DNA of 64,000 bases, from positions 1,116,001 to 1,180,000 of the forward strand of contig KN832872.1 in assembly GCA_000827325.1 (NCBI GenBank), written 5' to 3'. This stretch comes from Oidiodendron maius Zn (taxonomy: Eukaryota > Ascomycota > Leotiomycetes > Myxotrichaceae). A model generated the notes under the pieces. The model made no database searches. It worked only from the letters and a program-made list of their open reading frames with translations, and had not been told where the DNA came from. Position 1 is the stretch's first letter. Each line of letters opens with the position of its first letter. The translations under genes were made by a program, and so were the position numbers. This document shows, in pieces, positions 1 to 11,607 of the stretch.

Positions 1-662
1 AGGAGATCCTCCTAGTACCGTACCTAGAACAGGACCATGGCCGTACCTATCCATTAGCTACTTTTGATTCTTAGCCTCCACCAGGAATTATGGGGCCTAC
101 CGAAAACCTGCCTGCCGCCCTCTCGTAGTAACACCTAGGCTGGTATGTATTATTGTAGAGAGGTCCCTACATGTTGGGACGCATCCTTTTGGAACCCTTC
201 CTCCTCCTTCTCCTCCTTCTTCCCCCCCCTATCACCGCCACCTCCAGTCTCACTCGTTGCTGGACGCTATCCATCTTGTCCTTTCGACGGGATTCGCTTG
301 CCTCTGTTTTGTTGTCTCTTTCATTCCGCTTGTTGCCATTCTGGAAGAGCCGTGCGCCACACCAGAGTTGTCCCCGCCACGCAATACGAACTGCTCACTC
401 ATAACCAACCGTCTCCGCATTCCTACGTTACCATCTCAGATCATCACTAAGGACAACGCTGGGGCCTCATGACTGCCGTCTCCTGGGTTTGTTAGATGCT
501 GTTCTGGCTTTGAATTGAACTGTCGTTCTCGTTATCAACCATCCGAGCCCTCCGCCGCACCCGCGCTCGTTTCAAAATCTGGAGAGAAGATAACGTACAT
601 CAACAACGCGACTAAATTGATTCAACACCTGCGACCAGCTTCTTAACTCCAAGGCACTCTCG
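1..662. other. Upstream region of the DUF2406 gene, no gene seen
   Basis: No ORF here looks like protein; the short frames overlap one another and have no family resemblance. The stretch around 193-232 is a long C/T-rich tract, the kind often found just upstream of transcription starts in filamentous fungi. It fits promoter plus 5' leader of the gene starting at 663. Confidence 0.6.
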
Positions 663-2250
663 ATGTCTTCCACGGCGCATCCGCTCCCAGCGCCCCCAGG
701 CCAGCACCGGCCCAGGGCGCAGAGCACCTTCAGCTTCCGCTCGAACCATTCGCACCATAGCAGTGGCAGCGGCCACAAGATCTCTCTAGTTGAGACGCAC
801 GAGGAGAAGGAGTCTCGAAGACTCCACTCCAAGGCGGACCCCACGATGGCGATCACAGAAGCAGAGCCATGTAAGTACAATGGGCAGGCTTTGACGCATT
901 GCTTTTCTTTGAGCTTGCCGCTAATAATATCTGTAGCTGCTGTTGCAAGCGACGTTAAAACATCATTGGCACCTATCCGCGCAATTCAGCACCGAGATAG
1001 CCAAGGGAACCCTATTGGTTTGTCTGCCCATTGCTCCAACTGAATACCAAGAAACTGATTTGGCTACTCATAACAGCCGATCCAGACAGATCGAACCCTA
1101 CACGCAGTCGATGGGAGAGACCTCTCGATACCATTCGGTCGTTCGAGGCAGCTATCGATGGAGGATACTCGCGGAAATCATACATACGAAGAGGTCAGGC
1201 GCTCACAAAACTCCGAAAAGCTACATTGATTTAGAATAATGCGCTGACATTCTTTCGCTGTTGCAGAACCAGCAGACGCACCAGCAACTCGCAGAAGCAG
1301 CTACTACGGTAAGATTTTATCTCCCATATTCGACCTATTTTGGCCTTTTTTCGTCCCTCTCTCTATTTCTGTAGAAGTTCCTATTCACCTGCCAAATGCC
1401 AGGAATGCCCCATTGTTTTGCCATGACTTTCATCGCGTGGCGGTGGGACCAGCTGGGTTGTACTACTTAATTTTGGCACGGGGTTGATGGTGGCTGGTGC
1501 TTACACCCTGTTCCTTATCACCGACAACTAACTTTCCACCATCGCGAGATTCAACATCGTTTGGAAAAAGTCGCTAATGCAAGCACCACAGGAAACCAGG
1601 GACCAGTAGAAGACAGACCTAGGTACCAGAACGGCTACTATGGGCAACGATCGCAATCTCAAAGGCCCGAAAGCACTTACATGGGCCGGCCAGAGAGTTA
1701 CTACAACAACAATATGGAGAGCAACGGTCCAAACAGCGGTCCAAGCAACGGATATTACCCCAATCGGGCGCGGTATCCACGGACTGCCACGGAACCACAC
1801 TACGGTCATGGACAAGGCGTGTATCCTGCACCAGGAAATCAACCATCATACGAAACGGTGACGACGGCGTCAGGAAGCGGCAGCTCCTCTGAGCCTGCTG
1901 GCTACTCTACCGACCCCAGCAGCGACAACAGCTCTCTAGACCGCATGGCTGGTGCCGGCATGAAAGAGCCATCCGAAAATTATGGCCTCGAGGGGTTCGG
2001 GGCAAATCCCCAGTTCGCACCTCCGGGCAATGGCCTGGAACAGTACGCGTCAAATGGAGCGCCTCGGCAAGTCAATAATGGATACAAGAGCCAAGTACCA
2101 CCTCCCGTGCCGCAGAAGGGGAGTTCGGCGACTCTGAGGAAGCCTATCAAGCTTGGCGCCACAAGCGGAAATGCAGGGCCAGCCATCCCAGCCCCTGTGG
2201 CAGAGAAGCGCAAAAGTTGGTTCGGGAGGCGATTCAGCAAAGCAACTTAA
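663..2250 (+). CDS. DUF2406 family protein, 368 aa, five exons
   Basis: Exons 663-870, 937-1017, 1077-1193, 1267-1308 and 1592-2250 join in frame (1107 nt). The N-terminal half carries the fungal DUF2406 pattern: STFSFRSNHSHHSSGSGHK, an ETHEEKESRRLHSKADPTMA block, TSLAPIRAIQHRDSQGNPI, then DPDRSNPTRSRWERPLDTI and FEAAIDGGYSRKSYIRR. These blocks only appear when the introns are removed. The second half (from about residue 150) is low-complexity, rich in Asn, Gly, Pro, Ser and Tyr, with a short Pro-rich QVPPPVPQKG motif, and ends in a basic RKSWFGRRFSKAT tail. DUF2406 proteins are fungus-specific and have no established biochemical function. The last intron (283 nt) is long for this locus. The block from about 2270 to 2408, in the likely 3' UTR, is repeated near 13.46 kb. 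Confidence 0.85.
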
Positions 2251-2269
2251 GATATGTCTTTTCCTTTTT

Positions 2270-2408
2270 CGTTCGATTGCTCTTCCCTCTGATAACAAGA
2301 AGAGGGAGAGATCCTGGGGCAGGGTGCAGCTGGATTTGGCAGGCCTAAAAACCCTGGCAGGGTTCTACGGTATTTTTCATGACGTTTATGAGGCGAACCA
2401 ATTGGGTC
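2270..2408. repeat. Dispersed repeat block, copy 1
   Basis: The stretch running through AACAAGAAGAGGGAGAG, CCCTGGCAGGGTTCT and GAACCAATTGGGTCCA recurs in the same orientation near 13463-13590. By eye the copies are about 85% identical. This copy lies just downstream of the DUF2406 stop codon. I see no clear terminal inverted repeats or coding content, so its class is unknown. Confidence 0.7.
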
Positions 2409-2784
2409 CAGAGCTATGGCTGGGTTAATAGTCCTTTTTTCTCATTTTCTGGTGGTATTCCGGGGGTGTGGGGGTTTGGCAGGGCCGGTGTTGTCATGGA
2501 TCTCATTACCGCATAATCTGTCACGCCCGTCGGTAGACCAGAGCGAAACCGGGAATTTGTGGTAGATGGCCCGCATATCTACCAAGTAATGCTGTACCTG
2601 TTAAAAGCGAAGTGGATATAGGGGAGTGTGTAGCACTATAATGACAACTCGATGGCTTTGGTGGTCTTGAATTATCGTATTTGATGTTTCCCATGCTAGA
2701 TTTTGTAGTGTATACCCCCCAAAGCGCCTTGAACTCCTCGGAACGATTGGCCTTGGCCAAATGCATCGGGATAGATTACATGAC
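2409..2784. other. 3' region between convergent DUF2406 and VMA21
   Basis: No gene seen. The short frames here are not protein-like. It most likely holds the two 3' UTRs. Confidence 0.5.
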
Positions 2785-3227
2785 TCATTGCTTCTTCCTG
2801 TCCTTCTCTTCTTCGCCCTGGTCTTCCTGGAGTGCAACAATAATATAAGCAACTAGTACAACATTCGCCATGACCGCAGCCGTGGCACCTGCAAAGGTGG
2901 TGTTCCCTAGATATTTACATTCAGCACAGGAAATCACTAGACTGAGTAGAAGATACCTCTGAAGACCAGATCTACAGTCAAGAAATAAGTCCCTATAGGG
3001 CAAATTACCATAGCCAGCGTGAACCCCAATAGCTTGTAGATTACATGTCTTTTCGCATCGTCAGTCCGTTTCTTGGCTATCTGCTGGGACCAAGCCACCA
3101 GGGAAGAAACTCACGCAGGGACTGCAGGGGTGATGTTACTCTGCTGCCCAGCAGCAGGGCTGAAAGCGTTGGCATCATATTTCTCTGGTAGACTCGTCTC
3201 CTTGGAATTGACTCTGCGACTGGTCAT
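2785..3227 (-). CDS. VMA21: Vma21, V-ATPase assembly integral membrane protein, 108 aa
   Basis: Vma21 is a small ER membrane chaperone that helps assemble the Vo sector of the vacuolar H+-ATPase. Exons on the minus strand are 3227-3115, 3048-2957 and 2906-2785, which join to 327 nt. The product begins MTSRRVNSKETSLPEKYDA, has a first membrane segment around KLLGFTLAMVICPIGTYFL, then the family signature GNTTFAGATAAVMANVVLVA leading into the second membrane segment. It ends in a charged tail closing with RKKQ, similar in position to the ER-retrieval lysines of known Vma21 proteins. Length matches the family. Splitting the middle exon (92 nt) from its neighbours is needed to see the first membrane segment, so a search of single ORFs would find only the C-terminal half. 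Start shares a divergent promoter with the SNF2 gene. Confidence 0.9.
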
Positions 3228-3718
3228 GATGATGTGCTGTTTGGTGTTTGTGTATTGTGGACGGGAACATCGGTGTCACGGACGTTGGAGGCTCAGTTTA
3301 ATCAATCTACTGAATCCGCTGACTTCGTGTTCGTGGCGACGCGCCTTCTGCCTATGAGAGCTGTGTGGCGGTCACCACGCGAATACCAATTTTCTCGGGT
3401 AGCGCGAACTTTTGGCGACAACTCCACTCTCTCCGCCATTCTCCTCCTCCTCGGCACGAGCTGTGCTTAACAGATCCTTTGGCTTTCTCCTAGGGTTCTG
3501 GCTCTTGGAGAAGGTTCCTGGAGAAGATCAGCCGTCCCTGAGGTGTCAACTCGTCTGAACGGAACACCCGTGTGAACGACAGGTCTCTCGGCTCACATCT
3601 CGCCTTAACTGTTCAGAGCAACACGAAATTGCACACAACACTGTAACCCGACACCCCAATCTCCCTCCTCTCCATAGCACAGCCCATACGCACGCCCGAG
3701 GGCTAATCCGACTTTAAA
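3228..3718. promoter_or_regulatory. Shared divergent promoter, VMA21 / Fun30-like gene
   Basis: There are 491 bp between the two start codons and no supported gene. The part nearest 3719 contains C/T-rich runs. A frame at 3234-3470 is not protein-like. Confidence 0.5.
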
Positions 3719-6700
3719 ATGTCCTCATTCTTCAATGCTAGGGCCGGAGCTGCCCTTGTCCCTGATTCACCGGCGGTCAAGAGGCAGAAGACTGCTTCTG
3801 GTTACCACTCTACAAGTACCTCTGCGGACAACACTGGCACATACAACTCGGATGTTGATAGTGGCGATGATTTATTCAGAGACTATATACCAGATACGCC
3901 TGCACATGCAACCTTTCATACCCAGCCAACTCAGATTATCGACAGATCCGGACCTGCTCCATCGAGCCCCCCAGGTGCTCCCGGCAGCATCGTCGAAGTG
4001 GCAGCATCATCTCCTTTCCAAATTAGAGAGGCTGATGCTCCAAATCCTTCCGCACAGCGCCCTACCTCGAAACGAGTTCAGGATGGACCCGTTCGCACTG
4101 TGCAGAAATTGGCATTGAGTATGGCCCCTGCGGGCACAGTCTACAGGCCGCCCCCAGCCATAGCTCCAGCGAGAACATACATTACCATCGATGATGAAGA
4201 TGATGGGCCACAGTTTCAAGGCGGAAGTTCAGATGAAGATGACGATAATGCTAATATAAAGCCCTCTACATTTGCACCTAGGAATGCTGGAAGCTCTTTT
4301 GGAACGTCGCCTGTAACAAAACCAATGAGCGGGAATGCCAAATTCCAAACTATCCTAGCTAATGCTGCATACAGCCCCTCTAGTTCAAGCATCTCTGGTG
4401 GCAAGACCTCATTAGATTCTATGTCAATGGCCTATGGCAATGCTAAGAAGCCCCTGAACCAGATGAGACCAGAAAGAGCCAGACCGATCGAGGATATCCC
4501 GTTTGACTCTCTATCTGATCAAAAGATGCGAGACTCGGTCAAGAGGGTGAGGGATGTATTCCCTCGTGTGACAGTTCTCTCTGCGAAGAATGCTTTGGTT
4601 GCATGCAAAGGCAACCTGGATGATGCAATTTTGTTACTTTATACTGGAGGGGGCTCTGTAGTCGTCTCAGATGATGAGATTGTGAGCCCCCAGCCTGCGA
4701 AAAAGCAAGAACCTCAAATGAAGAGAGTTCTAGAAGCGCCCGTTATATCTATCAAAGATCGTTATAAAGCTACGCAAGTTCCGCCAACGCAAAAGTCGGC
4801 CGCTGCCACACCACCCAAGCCAAAGAAGAGACTTGTCCAGGGCCGCAGGAATCCTTCTTCTCCGGCTGCTCCTCCAGCTCCTTCGCCGATAAAGGCACCT
4901 GCTTCACCTACTATGTTGGTCGATGACTATGAATCGGATTCTGGTGTTGCATCAGCTACGGAGGAGGACCCTGACCTGGGAGACCGGGTTTTAAAGTATC
5001 TAAATACTTGCAATGTCAATGACCTTGTCGAGCTCACCGGCACTTCGAAAGCCAATGCAGAATTGATGATTGCTGCACGGCCATTCAGAAATCTCGATGC
5101 GGCGCGCAATGTTTCCAATCCTATGCTACTAAAGAGTGGAAAAAGGAGTGCCAAGGTACCACTTGGGGATAAGATTGTTGCTACTGCTGTCGACATGTTC
5201 TCTGGATATGAGGCTATTGATGCTCTTGTCACAAAATGTGAAGAACTTGGCAAACCACTCGCTGAAGAGATGGGGCATTGGGGGTTCGACGTGTTCGGTG
5301 CTGCTAAGGATGGAGAACTTGAGATGACATCTTTCGGAGAAGATTCTAGTTCTCAGCGTGACTCAGGCATTGGGTCCCCGAGCAGTGGTGTTGCCTCTGT
5401 CAATGGCGATGGCGGAGATGATGATATTAAAATCGTGGCTGTCACTAGGAAGAAAGGGCCGGTCAACTACCTGAAGAAGCCAGAGATGATGGCAGAAGAT
5501 TGCACGCTCAAGGACTATCAGGTTGTTGGTCTCAACTGGCTTGCTCTAATGTATAGGCATAAGTTGAGTGGTATACTGGCTGATGAAATGGGACTCGGCA
5601 AAACATGTCAAGTCATCTCATTGCTCACACATTTGGTGGAGACTGGAAACAGTGGTCCTCATTTGGTTATTTGTCCTGGATCAACCTTGGAGAACTGGCT
5701 ACGAGAGTTTCCAAAGTTCTCGCCTAAACTGGCAGTGGAACCGTACTACGGTATTACCTTAAAACTATACATATCATTCCTAGGCTAAACAATTCCAGGT
5801 GCCCAAAAGGAGCGTGCCGAAATGGCAGAAAGTATTCTTGAAAGATGCGATACCATTAATGTTATTGTCACTACCTACGACTTAGCTGCGAAGAAAGAAG
5901 ATAATAAGTTCTTAAGGCGTTTGAGACCCGATGTAAGTCCTCCGCATATATGTATGAAGCTTTACTAACATTCTTAGGTTTGCGTATAGTAAGAAGCACT
6001 CCCGTTTGTCTTAAAATAATTTTCTGCGCGCTCTCAGGCAGCGATCATGTAATAGATGCTAACCCTTCTGTACAGTGATGAGGGTCATTATCTGAAGAAT
6101 TTAAATTCTCAGAGATACCAGGGTTTGGTTAAGGTCCCTGCGAAGTTCAAATTATTACTCACAGGGACGCCTCTTCAAAATAACCTTCAAGAATTAGCCG
6201 CACTTTTAGCATTCATTCTTCCTAATGTATTTATGGAGCGGCAAGAGGACCTGAACTATATCTTCAAAGCCAAAGCAACGACTAAAGATACAGGTCATGC
6301 GGCTCTCCTGTCAGCGGAACGGATTGCTCGAGCTAGATCTATGCTCACCCCATTCGTTCTCCGTCGAAAGAAGGCGCAGGTCCTAAAGCATCTACCTGCA
6401 AAATCTTGTCGAGTAGAATACTGCACTCTGCACCCGGCACAAAAGGAAATATATGACGGACACATTGAACAAGCCAGAGAGCGAGCCCGCATTCGGGTTG
6501 AGGGAGGCAAGATTCCTAAGACAGACGAGAATAACCCCTTAATGCAGCTGCGAAAGGCAGCCATCCATCCCCTACTCTTCCGGCGACACTTTACGAATGA
6601 GAAAATCGAGATTATGGCTGATATTCTGCGTAAGAATGAACCTGTCAATTTCCCAGCATGTCACAAACGTGTCCATCTCATCGAAGAAATGAGGAGCGGG

Positions 6701-7498
6701 TCTGATTACTGGCTACATCAATGGTGTCTCGACTATCCGTGCATTTCCTCTTTTGATATTCCAGATCTTGCTTGGTTAGATTCTGGCAAGGTTGATGCTA
6801 TGGTCAAGCTTGTGAAGCAATACAAGCAGAACGGGGATCGCGTCTTGATCTTCTCTCAGTTTGCTCTTGTTCTAGATATCCTAGAAGCGGTCCTCAACTC
6901 TTCCCTAGTCTCCTTTACCCGCATTGATGGCAGCACCAAGATCGACGAACGACAAACTCTAATCGATACATTCCGGGACGATGAAACAATCACGGCTTTC
7001 CTTCTGACGACCAAAGCTGGGGGAACCGGGATAAACTTGATGTATGCAAATAAAGTTATCATCTTTGATGGTAGCTTCAATCCTCAAGATGATAAGCAAG
7101 CAGAAAACAGGGCACATAGGGTTGGCCAGACGCGAAGTGTGGAAGTGGTGAGACTCGTCACACGCGGCACTATCGAAGAGCAAATCTGGGCTTTAGGCAA
7201 AAGCAAATTGGCTCTAGACGGTCGAGTTGCAGGTGACGACGATGCAGCGAACGAAGAGGCTGGCGAAAAGGCCGTCAGTAAGATGCTCCTCGAGGGCATC
7301 CGGATGACGGACAAGGATGCCGAGGCCCAGGATGAATCTTCCGAGAAAGAAAACATTAAGGAGCCTGAAGGTGTAAAGAAAGAGGCTACCAAGAAGACCT
7401 CTTCGCCATCACGATCCCAGAGAAAGAAAAATTCAATTCTTGATTTTATTACGAAGAGATCTGTAGAATGCGATGAAGGCAATGACCGGCTTGTCTGA
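3719..7498 (+). CDS. Fun30/Fft3/SMARCAD1-type SNF2 chromatin remodeller, 1199 aa
   Basis: An ATP-dependent nucleosome remodeller; in yeasts this subfamily maintains silent chromatin and assists DNA-end resection. Exons 3719-5750, 5799-5932, 5978-5988 and 6076-7498 sum to 3600 nt. Visible domains: a disordered acidic N-terminus, a CUE ubiquitin-binding-like segment near residues 265-305 (MRDSVKRVRDVFPRV then GNLDDAILLLY), the ATPase start LKDYQVVGLNWLALMYRH, Walker A DEMGLGKT near residue 620, a DEGH box, RAxxLLLTGTPLQNN-type motif, and the C-terminal helicase lobe with LLTTKAGGTGINL and ENRAHRVGQTRSVEV. The presence of a CUE and DEGH supports Fun30 over Snf2 or Ino80. The third exon is only 11 nt and is needed to read V-C-V-Y before DEGH. 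It ends in a Lys/Glu-rich tail. Confidence 0.92.
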
Positions 7499-8350
7499 TG
7501 TGTGGCAGGGAAACTCTCCTTGCTCTAGTAGTGGATTGGAATTTTTGATCCAGGATTGTACATATGTAGTTTGATAAACAGTGGAGAGGGCACGACAAGC
7601 GTGTATGGCCCTAGCTGACCGTCTTTAAGATACCCGCAGTAAGAGGACGTGGACTTTGTGTTTATGATGATGGTTTAGTTAGGTAGACAGAACAGATATA
7701 CGGGTAGGATCAGTTGAATACATTTGTAGTTCAGTCTATAGTGGACATTAATAGAGAACATTTTCCAAGCCAGTATATTATGCACTTCAAACTTCCGTAT
7801 ATCCATCGCTTATAAATACTACTAAATCTCACATTTACATACGTTCACAAGACTCTTTCAGGTACGACAGAGGACGGCGTAAGGTAAATAATCTCTCATT
7901 CACATACGCATTCTTAGAAAAGTGTGCCACCAGCACCCTCCTGCTAACGACATGCTAACCTGCTATGCTGGCTATATACCATATTAAACTACCAAGAAAA
8001 CAACCAGACCACCCTTCAAATTGTGATAGGGTATAGAGCCCCCGCCAGCGCCGAAAGGGACACAGATCGCCATTACAGGATTGCGTGCGGCAGAGCCAAA
8101 AGTCAAGGGAACTTAAATCCATAGGAGAGGTTGAAGGGGCGCGTTTCGAGCAGCAATCGTTAACGACACGAGAAAATATAATTCTTCTAACGATTGGCAG
8201 CATGTTGTAGTCAGAGATTTGCTTGGACTTCTCCTCCTGCCAGCGTTTATACCATGTCTTTCGCTTTGATATTTCCTTGAGGAACGGGTCTGAGCTGCAA
8301 AACACAAAACATTTGTTACGCGTAAGAGATTGAAATCATGGTCGAAGTTT
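7499..8350. other. Convergent 3' region, no gene
   Basis: AT-rich 3' flank between the remodeller and the BAH-PHD gene. A minus-strand frame at 7955-8305 reads through here, but joining it to the upstream gene would remove the last PHD cysteine, so I treat it as untranslated. Confidence 0.5.
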
Positions 8351-9602
8351 TCAGTCAAGCAAGCTCGCACACTTCAAACATGCCACCCTCTCGGTCCAGG
8401 TCTTCGGTCCTTTGGAAGTGCTTCTCAGGTCTGTAATGGTCACTGTGGTGTGGCTGCCATCTGCGGTATCGTCTGTATGGAATTTGGCGTCGAACTTTCC
8501 TTTCCATATCTTCCGTCCGGATTTGCCCTTCTTTGAGGCTGGCTTGGCTGCGCCGTTGGCGTCGGCCTCCTCGCTGCCGTCCTCCACTACCCTCTCATAC
8601 GTCTTTGTGAGGATATCATCGATTAGGCATTCTTCGTGCATCCACAATTTGCACTCCTCGTTGTCACATATCATCATCGCCACCTCCGGGTTAAAATAGC
8701 CATCGCATATGCAGTGCTTGCGGAGTGTCTAGAACAGGTTACTATGCACTCCTATGTTGAGATTCTAGAGTATTACTTACGGACAACTCTTGCGTCTCGC
8801 GGCAGAAGGTTTGCCGCCAGTACAGCTTTGAAGTCAGGTTGTCGTCCTCCTCCTCCCACTGGTATACGTCCGCCTTTCCGGCAAAAGAAAGTACATCGAG
8901 AACCTCCATATAGTTGGATGCAATCAATTCATGGCTCCCGTGGTATTTTCTCTGCCCCGAGATGGAATTCACAGTGTCTGAGGTCTTAGTCTTCGGTGGG
9001 GGCAATTCTTCAGGCCAATACAGCCATGCAACCTAGCAGATCAGTTGCGTGCAAAATCAATCAAATATGCGCTGGACTTACCAAAGCGTATACATGTTGC
9101 GGGTTGGTGGCTCTGACTTGGAGGATGCGGGCAACCCAGAAGTCCTTGTCCCTTTCTACGCTCCCCTTCGGGGTATCCTGTCCTCGGACGTATACAAAGT
9201 GATTGTTCTTGTATACCTCACCTTGGACTATAAAAGATTGTTAGCATCCCTGGCGCAAAGTATAACGACGTATTTCTACTCACTGATGAAATTGTTGTAT
9301 TTCTTCATCGATTCCCACTCCGCACTTGGTGTTACGGTGTAATGTTGGTCCAGCTCTCCCTTCTTCGATGCACCTTTAGCTACGAAGGGCGAGATTTGGA
9401 ACTCCGCGTGATCAACTAATTCTTGCTCCCTCTTGCTGAGCTTGCGCTTCGTGTCCACAAGCGGGTACTGTACCGAGAAAGGCACTCTAGCGGTAATCTC
9501 AGCTGGAGTAGCAGAGCGCGAGGCGGGAGTCGATGAGTTCTTCACGCGCTTTGCCAATGTTTCCTCGGCCTGTAGAGCGCTGAGACCATGCTTGGGTGCC
9601 AT
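8351..9602 (-). CDS. BAH-PHD domain chromatin protein, 364 aa (EPR-1-like candidate)
   Basis: Minus-strand exons 9602-9284, 9227-9082, 9032-8781 and 8728-8351 join to 1095 nt. After a Lys/Ser-rich N-terminus comes a BAH domain, roughly residues 105-215: VYKNNHFVYVRG, KDFWVARILQVRA, VYALVAWLYWPEEL and YHGSHELIASNYMEVLDV. It is followed by a PHD finger, CICDGYFNPEVAMMICDNEE, then C-x4-MHEEC and a final C-x2-C (ACLKC), with an insertion of about 75 residues before the last cysteine pair. BAH-PHD proteins in filamentous fungi include Neurospora EPR-1, which reads H3K27me3 through its BAH domain. I cannot prove orthology here; other fungal BAH-PHD proteins exist. The stop at 8351 is chosen because the protein ends just after the last zinc ligand. 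Confidence 0.85.
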
Positions 9603-10334
9603 GACTGCGGGGAGATATTATGGCGATATTCGGACCCGGGAGTGGCGTACGTGGCCTGGCAAATCCAACTATAGCTCGTCGGAACGTATGTTATGGTATG
9701 CTGCCAGCTCCGCGAATTGAGAATCGGCTTCCTCTGGATCCGGTGGAAAGAGGTTGGTAGCAGAGCGGGTGGCTGGTAAGCTTTCGGCGGGCGTGTTTTT
9801 GATGGCGAAGAATGTTGCCGCGGGTACGTGTCGCTGACTGGAGCTTGCTGTAGCGTAGGGGGATCGCAAAGGTTCTCGTAGCGCGGAGATCGAAGTGCAG
9901 AGTGAATTTAAATAGAGGTGAACGCGCAGAAGGCAGAGCGCACGACGCGGTCTGATGGAGAAGAAGGGACGATCAGAATATGAACCCGTAACAGTGGGAA
10001 TCGCGATTGGCGCTAAACCTTCCCTGTCAACAAACCGCCTCCCGATTATTTTATTCCGCGTGCAGGAAACTCTCGGTGCACAATTACACGTACATTGCGC
10101 TTACCTAGCTACATAGGCAGGTTCCTGCTGTCACAGAAGATACGCCCGGTTGGGATGTCTGAACAGGTCTCGAGATATATGAGGTTTCGCATTGCCTTCT
10201 CAGGTATAGAATCGTTCTACCTTGCTACTATGGTCAATCCATGATCCCAATACATGGTATCGACAAGCCTCCAATCTCCTGTCCATTGAGCACCTTCTCC
10301 AGCTCGACACATGCCCATAATGCTCCTCATGCAT
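9603..10334. other. Upstream region of BAH-PHD gene, no gene seen
   Basis: Promoter of the BAH-PHD gene and 3' flank of the DUF3602 gene. A 66-codon minus frame at 9669-9869 has no recognisable content. Confidence 0.4.
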
Positions 10335-10818
10335 TTATGACGAGCTCTTCTTCTTGAATAACTTGTTCTTCAGCTTGTCTGCCAGACCTTGCGGGTGCTC
10401 AATGCTCGGCTTGTCGGCTTTGTGCACATTACCATCTCCTCCTCGCCCCGTGTGGTAGTCCCGGCCATCCTGGCTAGGGCGCAGGGCAACATCGGGGATC
10501 TCAATATTGTCCTTACGTTCGCTTGCTTTTACATTGGGGGACCCGATGTTGGCTACCCCCCCGCGGCCAGTGCTGAAGGCTCCGTCTCCGTGATCGCCGA
10601 CTTCGCCTTTGCGAACGATCTCTCCGTCGCCGTATCTATGTACGTGTTAGAATCGTCGTGCTCACCAGTGTTCCAGCTTGGGAGGAACGCACAACAGAGG
10701 ATCAGGCCCAATGTTTCCTGCTCCTGTCGACGGGTCAGATGCATCCCTCAAGATACTAAGGCTAAAGAGGAAAAACAAATACTGTACCTCCTCGGCCGTG
10801 GCTGACTTCCTCCGCCAT
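10335..10818 (-). CDS. Small DUF3602 protein with GRGG repeats, 120 aa
   Basis: Exons on the minus strand are 10818-10788 (31 nt), 10723-10693 (31 nt) and 10635-10335 (301 nt), total 363 nt. The spliced product starts MAEEVSHGRGGAGNIGPDP, continues YGDGEIVRKGEVGDHGDGAF, then STGRGGVANIGSP, and ends in a basic LKNKLFKKKSSS tail. Repeated GRGGxGN/GRGGxAN units are the hallmark of the fungal DUF3602 family, whose function is unknown. The two tiny leading exons each contribute part of the first repeat, so single-ORF searches miss the gene. The donor of exon 2 (GTGCGT) is my choice among two nearby options; the other would drop one residue. Confidence 0.75.
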
Positions 10819-11607
10819 GATGGCTAGTTTCTAGATCCTCTTTTAGGATTGCTGCTCAGATTGCTGGAGATGGGTATGCCGCAGGTGCAGTGGCAAGATT
10901 CAAGTAGGTATGTACAAGCCAAAGAGAATTGCGCAAGACCGGCCGTTTTGTAGTCCTCGAGAGATTCGCCCTGGGATATGGGGGTCGGGGAGCTGTTTTG
11001 AGACTGATTGGCTGGCAGCTGCCAAGAATACAAGATTATATCAGTACATAGAGTAATATGGGGTACCGCCCGGCTTATCGTCACTCAACGAACGGTCCCA
11101 AGATAAGAACTCGAGGAGAAGACACCCATCATGGCCTTCGCACTTGAGATGGCGTGAACTGGTTCGATGAAGCAGAGTTGTTCGTGACTCTTCTGACCAG
11201 TATATATATAGGTCCATTATATATATACGTCTGACCGAAGCAGTCTGCAGGGTGCCTTACCAGTTCCTTTGACAGGGAGGCTAGGTGATAAACAGTGACA
11301 ACAGCCATTAGATAAGAGCTTTGATAACAACTTCATGCGCACGGGACGGGAAGGGCTGATGGCGACTTAAACACACGCTGTCTGGGATTGGACTGTTCCG
11401 GATATACTCCCTTTTTGTCTCATTGAATGTAGGGTGAGCGGAGCGTAGTATTAGAAGAATAATAACATTGGAGAAATCAGATGACGTTTGGGTGTCCCCG
11501 AAACTCAGCAGAAGCATACGGATTACTAATCACAGCCACAACCTGTATTTCAACCGTCGCGGGCAACTTCCGACTGAAACAATGCCCCTCTCTCTACGCC
11601 TTCAAGT
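10819..11607. other. Intergenic, no gene seen
   Basis: Upstream side of the DUF3602 gene. It contains two runs of alternating TA near 11203-11228. No coding content I can support. Confidence 0.4.

Noticed and set aside
7955-8305. Minus frame reading SDPFLKEISKRKTWYKRW as a last exon of the BAH-PHD gene
   Set aside because: Joining it needs a donor that removes the final PHD cysteine. The frame ending at 8351 closes the zinc finger.
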